DNA of 10,296 nt from the NCBI GenBank assembly GCA_937906775.1, contig CALCUD010000126.1:1-10296 (forward strand), given 5' to 3'. Shown here piece by piece: positions 7,293-10,296 of this stretch. The notes beneath the pieces were generated by a model. The model saw only the letters and a list, made by a program, of their open reading frames with translations, searched no databases and was not told where the DNA came from. The stretch comes from an uncultured Clostridia bacterium (lineage in GTDB: Bacteria > Bacillota > Clostridia > Christensenellales > Aristaeellaceae). The position numbers and the translations under genes were made by a program. The number at the start of each line of letters is the position of its first letter. Positions within the stretch are counted from its first letter, which is position 1.

Positions 7293-9269
7293 TTATTTCC
7301 GGGTCCGGCGTTTACGCGCGTCCATCGCCGCGCGGGCGGCGGATTCGATCTCGGGGGTCGTTGCCGGTTCGGCGGTTTTCGCGTCGGCCGTCTCCGCGGC
7401 TTCGTTTACGGCTTCCTCTGCCGCAGCAACCGTTTCGATCGCCTCTTCGGCCGCCGCGGCGGTCTCTTCAGCCGCCGCTTCGGCTATTTCTTCTGTCAGT
7501 TCGCCGGCCGTTTCAGCTTTTTCCCCGGCTTTCTCCTCGTACAGGCGCTTCAGCGTTTCGGCCATCAGCTCGCTGTCCTGCGCGGTCCCATCCTCCTCCG
7601 GCACGGAGACATCCGGTTCGTTGACTTCATTTCCGGAAATCTCACTGCGGTTTTTCGGTTTGACCGCCGTGCTGTAATCACGGTAATTGGCGCCCTGCAG
7701 ATGGTCCATCGCCTTTTGGGAATGACCCTTCGCGACCGCGCGGCGGACCGCGCCGATCAGCAGCAGGACCAGCAGAAGACCCGCCAGCCCGGCAAACGCG
7801 TATTTGGCGTATTCAGCGATCCCGTCCAGTTTGATCATCCATTCGGGCGCCTGAATGTCTTCTTCGGTGGGGATCCTCTCATAGGACGGAACGACCGGAG
7901 TCGGAACCGGCTCCTTGGTGGGCGCGGGGGTAACAGAGGTCTGCCGGATCGGGATCGCGTTGCTTGCAAAGGACAGCGACTGACCCAGTACGTCTTTGCA
8001 ATTGGCTGTAAACTGGAAGGATCCGGGCATGCTGACCGCCATGTCCCGCGTAAAGGTCGCGCTCCCACCCGCCGGGATCGAATCAAAGGTATACAGGGAA
8101 ACATCCACGGCCTTGACCGTTATGTTTTTGACTTCCACAACGCTGTCGTTGTATACGGTCACCTTGAAACGCACCGTTCCGGGGATCTCGTAGACCTCTT
8201 CACGGTCCGCCTCGGTTTCCACGCGCAGCACGATCTGCTGCGTCGGGTCGACCGCGATGACATTCACCCGGCCGGACGCGGTCTCCAGCGGTTCCCCGGT
8301 CGCATCTTCGGCATTGACCGTGAACTGAAGATCCATCGATTCCTGGATCGTGACCTCTTTCTCCAGCACGAGGGTTTCACCCTTGGGAACCGTCACATCG
8401 GAAAACACTGTCCCCAGCGCGGGATCCGTTACGGAGACGTTGGAGAAATCCACGTTTCCGGAATTCTTTAATTTCAGGGTAAGTTTGATGGTATCTCCGG
8501 GCGCGCCGCCCTTTTTATCGGCGGACAGGTTCGCAGACAGCTTGACTTCGCCGTATTTGACCGTCGCAGCGTCGACCTTCTGGGTGAAGGTCTTTCCGCC
8601 GGCCTTGCACGACACCGTCGCAGAGCTTGTCAGGTCCTTTGTGCCCATCGTCGCCGTAAAGGTGTAGCTCTTGGTTTCGCCGACAGCCAGCGAATCGATC
8701 GTCCCGCTTTTGGAGGAAATCGCGCTGTTCTCCTTGATCGTGACATTGGTCACGTCCACAGCGCCCGTATTGGTGATCTCGTAGACCACGCTGACTTCCT
8801 GACCCTTCTGAGCAATGGAAGGCTTGAATGTCCGGTTGACTTCAAGAACGGGATCGGCACCGGAATAGGTGATATTCCGGGAAAAATTCTTTTTCTTGTT
8901 GACCAGATTTCCGTCATAATCGTAAAGGGAGTATCTCAGCTGGAAAGTGATTTTTCCGGCCTGAAGCTCTTCCTGGGTGACCATCCAGGTCCCGGACCAG
9001 TTCTTGGAATGGCCGACCGCCAGCTTGGGGGCGCCGAATTCTTCGACCTTTTTGCCGCTGGGGTAATACAGCGTGACAGGGCCGGGCATGTCGCTCTCGC
9101 CTACATTGCTGACAGAAATAGATACCGTGATCTCTTCGGGGCCGGTGAACTTTTTGTTACTCAGCTCCATGGAGACCTTTAATGAATCTGCTGCCAGAGC
9201 CGTTGTTCCGCAGAGCAGAACAAGCGCAAACACGAGCACCAGCGTAATGATGAGATGTTTCTTCGTCAT
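7293..9269 (-). CDS. surface-anchored protein with CARDB/DUF11-like repeats, TM helix and long Ala/Glu-rich cytoplasmic tail
   Basis: 658 residues, no enzymatic motif. Signal peptide 1 to about 27 (KKH, hydrophobic LIITLVLVFALVLLC, TTALAA/DS). Four successive Ig-like beta-rich units of about 100 residues follow, at roughly 28-137, 138-238, 240-340 and 343-443. Each has the hallmarks of CARDB/DUF11/NEW3-type domains: 'V.Y.ITNTGAVDVTNVTIKE', 'L.LKNSGNVDFSNVSVTDP', 'V.VYNDSVVEVKNITVKAVD', then 'LAVGETKSYTFTA', 'VPKGETLVLEKEV', 'IPAGGSATFTRDM'. A Pro/Thr linker (446-461), one TM helix (about 489-507) and a basic stop-transfer RR follow. The remaining 150 residues are predicted cytoplasmic: a polar part, then an Ala/Glu helix-forming run (about 590-630) and a very basic end (ARKRRTRK). 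No LPXTG sorting signal. The start is the only in-frame ATG fitting the signal peptide, but its SD lies 23 nt upstream. Possible role: envelope scaffold or adhesion; inference only. Confidence 0.9.
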   Translation of the reverse strand: MTKKHLIITLVLVFALVLLCGTTALAADSLKVSMELSNKKFTGPEEITVSISVSNVGESDMPGPVTLYYPSGKKVEEFGAPKLAVGHSKNWSGTWMVTQEELQAGKITFQLRYSLYDYDGNLVNKKKNFSRNITYSGADPVLEVNRTFKPSIAQKGQEVSVVYEITNTGAVDVTNVTIKENSAISSKSGTIDSLAVGETKSYTFTATMGTKDLTSSATVSCKAGGKTFTQKVDAATVKYGEVKLSANLSADKKGGAPGDTIKLTLKLKNSGNVDFSNVSVTDPALGTVFSDVTVPKGETLVLEKEVTIQESMDLQFTVNAEDATGEPLETASGRVNVIAVDPTQQIVLRVETEADREEVYEIPGTVRFKVTVYNDSVVEVKNITVKAVDVSLYTFDSIPAGGSATFTRDMAVSMPGSFQFTANCKDVLGQSLSFASNAIPIRQTSVTPAPTKEPVPTPVVPSYERIPTEEDIQAPEWMIKLDGIAEYAKYAFAGLAGLLLVLLLIGAVRRAVAKGHSQKAMDHLQGANYRDYSTAVKPKNRSEISGNEVNEPDVSVPEEDGTAQDSELMAETLKRLYEEKAGEKAETAGELTEEIAEAAAEETAAAAEEAIETVAAAEEAVNEAAETADAKTAEPATTPEIESAARAAMDARKRRTRK

Positions 9270-9278
9270 TTTGTTGTC

Positions 9279-9298
9279 GGAGCTTCGAAAAGCTCCTT
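9279..9298 (-). promoter_or_regulatory. Shine-Dalgarno sequence joined to a hairpin in the leader of the CARDB-like gene
   Basis: On the minus strand the only good SD, AAGGAG (9298-9293), is 23 nt from the ATG at 9269, too far for normal initiation. In between lies a perfect stem GGAGCTT (9296-9290) / AAGCTCC (9285-9279) with a TTCG loop. If the inner AGCTT/AAGCT part folds, the SD and ATG come within about 11 nt; if the full stem forms, GGAG is masked. The start codon therefore seems to depend on RNA folding. The pairing is seen directly; the effect is inferred. Confidence 0.6.
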
Positions 9299-9328
9299 CC
9301 CCCTTCCTCTTGCCGGGAAAAACCGGAA

Positions 9329-9348
9329 ATCCATATGGACATATGGAT
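9329..9348. repeat. 20-bp perfect inverted repeat in the leader, candidate operator
   Basis: Arms ATCCATATG (9329-9337) and CATATGGAT (9340-9348) are exact inverted copies with a 2-bp centre. Relative to the predicted minus-strand transcription start near 9358 it lies at about +11 to +30, a typical repressor-binding position. As RNA a 2-nt loop is strained, so a protein-binding DNA dyad is more likely than a hairpin. There is no linked regulator gene in the window. Confidence 0.6.
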
Positions 9349-9364
9349 ACAGGCTAACATCATA

Positions 9365-9393
9365 ATAATAGTAAGAATCCTCCGTCCTGTCAA
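9365..9393 (-). promoter_or_regulatory. sigma-A promoter for the CARDB-like gene
   Basis: On the minus strand, a perfect TTGACA (9393-9388), 17-bp spacer, then TATTAT (9370-9365). Transcription would begin near 9358 and give a leader of about 89 nt that carries the inverted repeat and the SD hairpin. Confidence 0.85.
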
Positions 9394-9405
9394 GTAAATC
9401 GCGGT

Positions 9406-9434
9406 TTGACACAGGAATTGCCCTTCATTATAAT
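9406..9434 (+). promoter_or_regulatory. perfect-consensus sigma-A promoter for the small membrane-anchored protein
   Basis: TTGACA (9406-9411), 17-bp spacer, TATAAT (9429-9434): both hexamers and the spacer match the sigma-A/sigma-70 consensus exactly. Only 12 bp separate its -35 from the -35 of the opposite promoter, so the two polymerases would bind back to back. Confidence 0.92.
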
Positions 9435-9471
9435 GAACAGAACAGATCTCCCGGGAAAGGAGCTATGACGC

Positions 9472-10059
9472 ATGGCCCCCATAAAAAAAGCACGAAGCAT
9501 TCTGATCCGGATCCTCGGCGCAGCCGTGACCCTGCTGGTACTGGCGCTTCTGTGGCTCAGCCTGATCCTCGGCCAGCCCCAGAATGAAAAAAGCGCTCCC
9601 GTCAGCCAGCCGTTCCTGAGCTCCGTCCCTGCCGTGAACGTATCCGAAGAAGGCGGTCTTCCGGAGCTGCTGACCGATTTTCCGATCCCGGTCCTGAGCT
9701 TCATGAGCGGTTCCGGAATGACCTTTGTCAACGGGATCACCGCCGATCTCCCGCTGGCCGGCGGTTTCGGCCGAACCGTCACCCTGTACTGGCAGACCGA
9801 AGCCGGTCTCCCGGTCACTTTGCAAAGCATTTATCCGGCTTCCGCCATCAACGTTCTGAAAGGAAACGGCTATTCCTTCAGTACCGTCGCAGGGCCGGCT
9901 CTGGCCGGGATCGCGTCCGTCCGGATGGAAAACGAGGAGACCGAACGCCTCCATATTCAGACAGAAGAAGGTTTGTATACCGTCACGGTCCCGCGCTCCC
10001 TGCACAGTGATCTGACGGTCCTGGCGAAATCTCTCCAGCTGTTTACCGCCGACCGGTAA
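9472..10059 (+). CDS. small membrane-anchored extracytoplasmic protein of unknown function
   Basis: 195 residues. ATG 9472 follows AAAGGAG (9456-9462) by 9 nt; an ATG at 9465 is closer but out of frame and opens no sensible protein. A basic N-terminus (PIKKARSILIR) leads into one hydrophobic helix (about 13-34, ILGAAVTLLVLALLWLSLILG) with no clear cleavage site or lipobox, so it is probably an uncleaved anchor with the remaining 160 residues outside. That part is predicted mostly beta with repeated short hydrophobic strands (PIPVLSFMSGSGMTFVNGI, RTVTLYWQTEAGLPVTLQSI) and ends in GLYTVTVPRSLHSDLTVLAKSLQLF. The last segment loosely resembles the ending of DUF4367-type extracytoplasmic domains (strand, then helix with 'lakSL'), a weak resemblance only. 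Divergent from the CARDB-like gene across a shared promoter region, convergent with the rRNA operon. No plus-strand terminator with a T-run follows. Confidence 0.85.
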   Translation: MAPIKKARSILIRILGAAVTLLVLALLWLSLILGQPQNEKSAPVSQPFLSSVPAVNVSEEGGLPELLTDFPIPVLSFMSGSGMTFVNGITADLPLAGGFGRTVTLYWQTEAGLPVTLQSIYPASAINVLKGNGYSFSTVAGPALAGIASVRMENEETERLHIQTEEGLYTVTVPRSLHSDLTVLAKSLQLFTADR

Positions 10060-10135
10060 AGTCCGGGCCCGAAAACGCAAATACCGGAAACAGAATATAT
10101 CAACAGGTGAATGCAAAAAGAAATATCAGGACATA

Positions 10136-10164
10136 GAAAAAGATCAGGATCTTCATCCTGATCT
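10136..10164 (-). terminator. intrinsic terminator of the rRNA/tRNA operon
   Basis: A 10-bp perfect stem, AGATCAGGAT (10141-10150) and ATCCTGATCT (10155-10164), with a 4-nt loop is followed on the minus strand by a T-run (A-run 10137-10141). It begins 2 bp beyond the tRNA CCA end. The plus-strand side lacks a T-run, so it stops mainly leftward transcription. The stretch 10060-10135 shows nothing else. Confidence 0.88.
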
Positions 10165-10165
10165 C

Positions 10166-10240
10166 TGGCTCCCCAGGTAGGGCTCGAACCTACAACAACC
10201 CGGTTAACAGCCGGGTGCTCTGCCATTGAGCTACTGAGGA
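10166..10240 (-). tRNA. tRNA-Asn (anticodon GTT)
   Basis: 75 nt including encoded CCA. Acceptor stem TCCTCAG/CTGGGGA pairs over 7 bp with one T-G wobble, discriminator G. D stem GCTC/GAGC, anticodon stem CCCGG/CCGGG with loop CTGTTAA (anticodon GTT, Asn), variable loop of 5, T stem GTAGG/CCTAC with loop TTCGAGC. All four arms are intact. It follows the 5S rRNA at a distance of only several bases and must be cut from the same precursor. Confidence 0.97.
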
Positions 10241-10247
10241 ATATTGG

Positions 10248-10296
10248 AATCCGGCGGCGACCTACTCTCCCGGGCCGTTACCAGCCAAGTACCATC
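10248..10296 (-). rRNA. rrf: 5S rRNA, 3' end (partial)
   Basis: The minus strand reads GATGGTACTTGG, then CCCGGGAGAGTAGGTCGCCGCC, which matches the conserved 3' third of bacterial 5S rRNA (loop E/helix IV and the GAGAGTAGG..GCCGCC ending). The exact 3' end (about 10246-10251) is an estimate because the pairing 5' end lies outside the window. This marks the distal end of an rRNA operon entering from the right. Confidence 0.9.

Noticed and set aside
7287..8471. A 394-codon plus-strand frame opposite the CARDB-like gene
   Set aside because: Arg/Gly/Phe-rich nonsense translation, starts inside the antisense coding end and crosses the repeat region; shadow of the minus-strand gene.
9157..9393. 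A 78-codon minus-strand frame overlapping the leader and start of the CARDB-like gene
   Set aside because: It begins at the -35 box, has no SD and runs out of frame over the signal peptide; not a supported leader peptide.
10060..10240. tRNA gene as an integration site for a mobile element
   Set aside because: No integrase, no direct repeat of the tRNA 3' end and no compositional change is visible in the flanking 300 bp inside the window.

Overview
The window looks like chromosomal core-genome DNA from a Gram-positive bacterium of the Bacillota, most likely class Clostridia, with a fairly GC-rich genome. The evidence is strong purine-rich Shine-Dalgarno sequences 7-9 nt before most starts, sigma-A type promoters (several with an extended -10 TGn), intrinsic terminators, a Na/Pi cotransporter-PhoU fusion of the Gram-positive type, a SecA with a C-terminal zinc motif, and secA followed directly by prfB. 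Genus cannot be fixed from the sequence; a gut or rumen clostridial lineage is a guess. No mobile element, CRISPR array or obvious horizontally acquired block was seen.

Layout. Positions 1-3427 form a minus-strand operon: a good secA promoter (3398-3427), secA (645-3338), then prfB (release factor 2), which runs off the left edge. Going right from the divergent promoter region come three plus-strand units, each with its own promoter: a four-TM orphan membrane protein (3547-4155) ending in a terminator, a NptA-type Na/phosphate cotransporter with a PhoU-like tail (4262-5914) ending in a terminator, and a seven-TM GGDEF protein (6043-7173). A long stem-loop at 7225-7270 separates that gene from a convergent minus-strand gene.

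Positions 7293-9269 (minus) encode a large secreted/anchored protein: signal peptide, about four Ig-like (CARDB/DUF11-like) repeats, a Pro/Thr linker, one TM helix and a roughly 150-residue Ala/Glu-rich cytoplasmic tail. It is transcribed divergently from a small membrane-anchored protein of unknown function (9472-10059). The 200-bp region between them is the most densely regulated part of the window: two opposed sigma-A promoters with perfect TTGACA boxes and 17-bp spacers, a 20-bp perfect inverted repeat just downstream of one transcription start, and a Shine-Dalgarno sequence separated from its start codon by a stable-looking hairpin.

The right end holds the distal part of an rRNA operon on the minus strand: the 3' end of 5S rRNA, tRNA-Asn(GTT) only a few bases behind it, and an intrinsic terminator.

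Most of the window is housekeeping (protein export, translation termination, phosphate uptake, rRNA/tRNA). The best candidates for something undescribed are the divergent pair of envelope proteins with its leader, and the GGDEF protein without an inhibitory site. No clear new multi-gene defence or metabolic system is visible.
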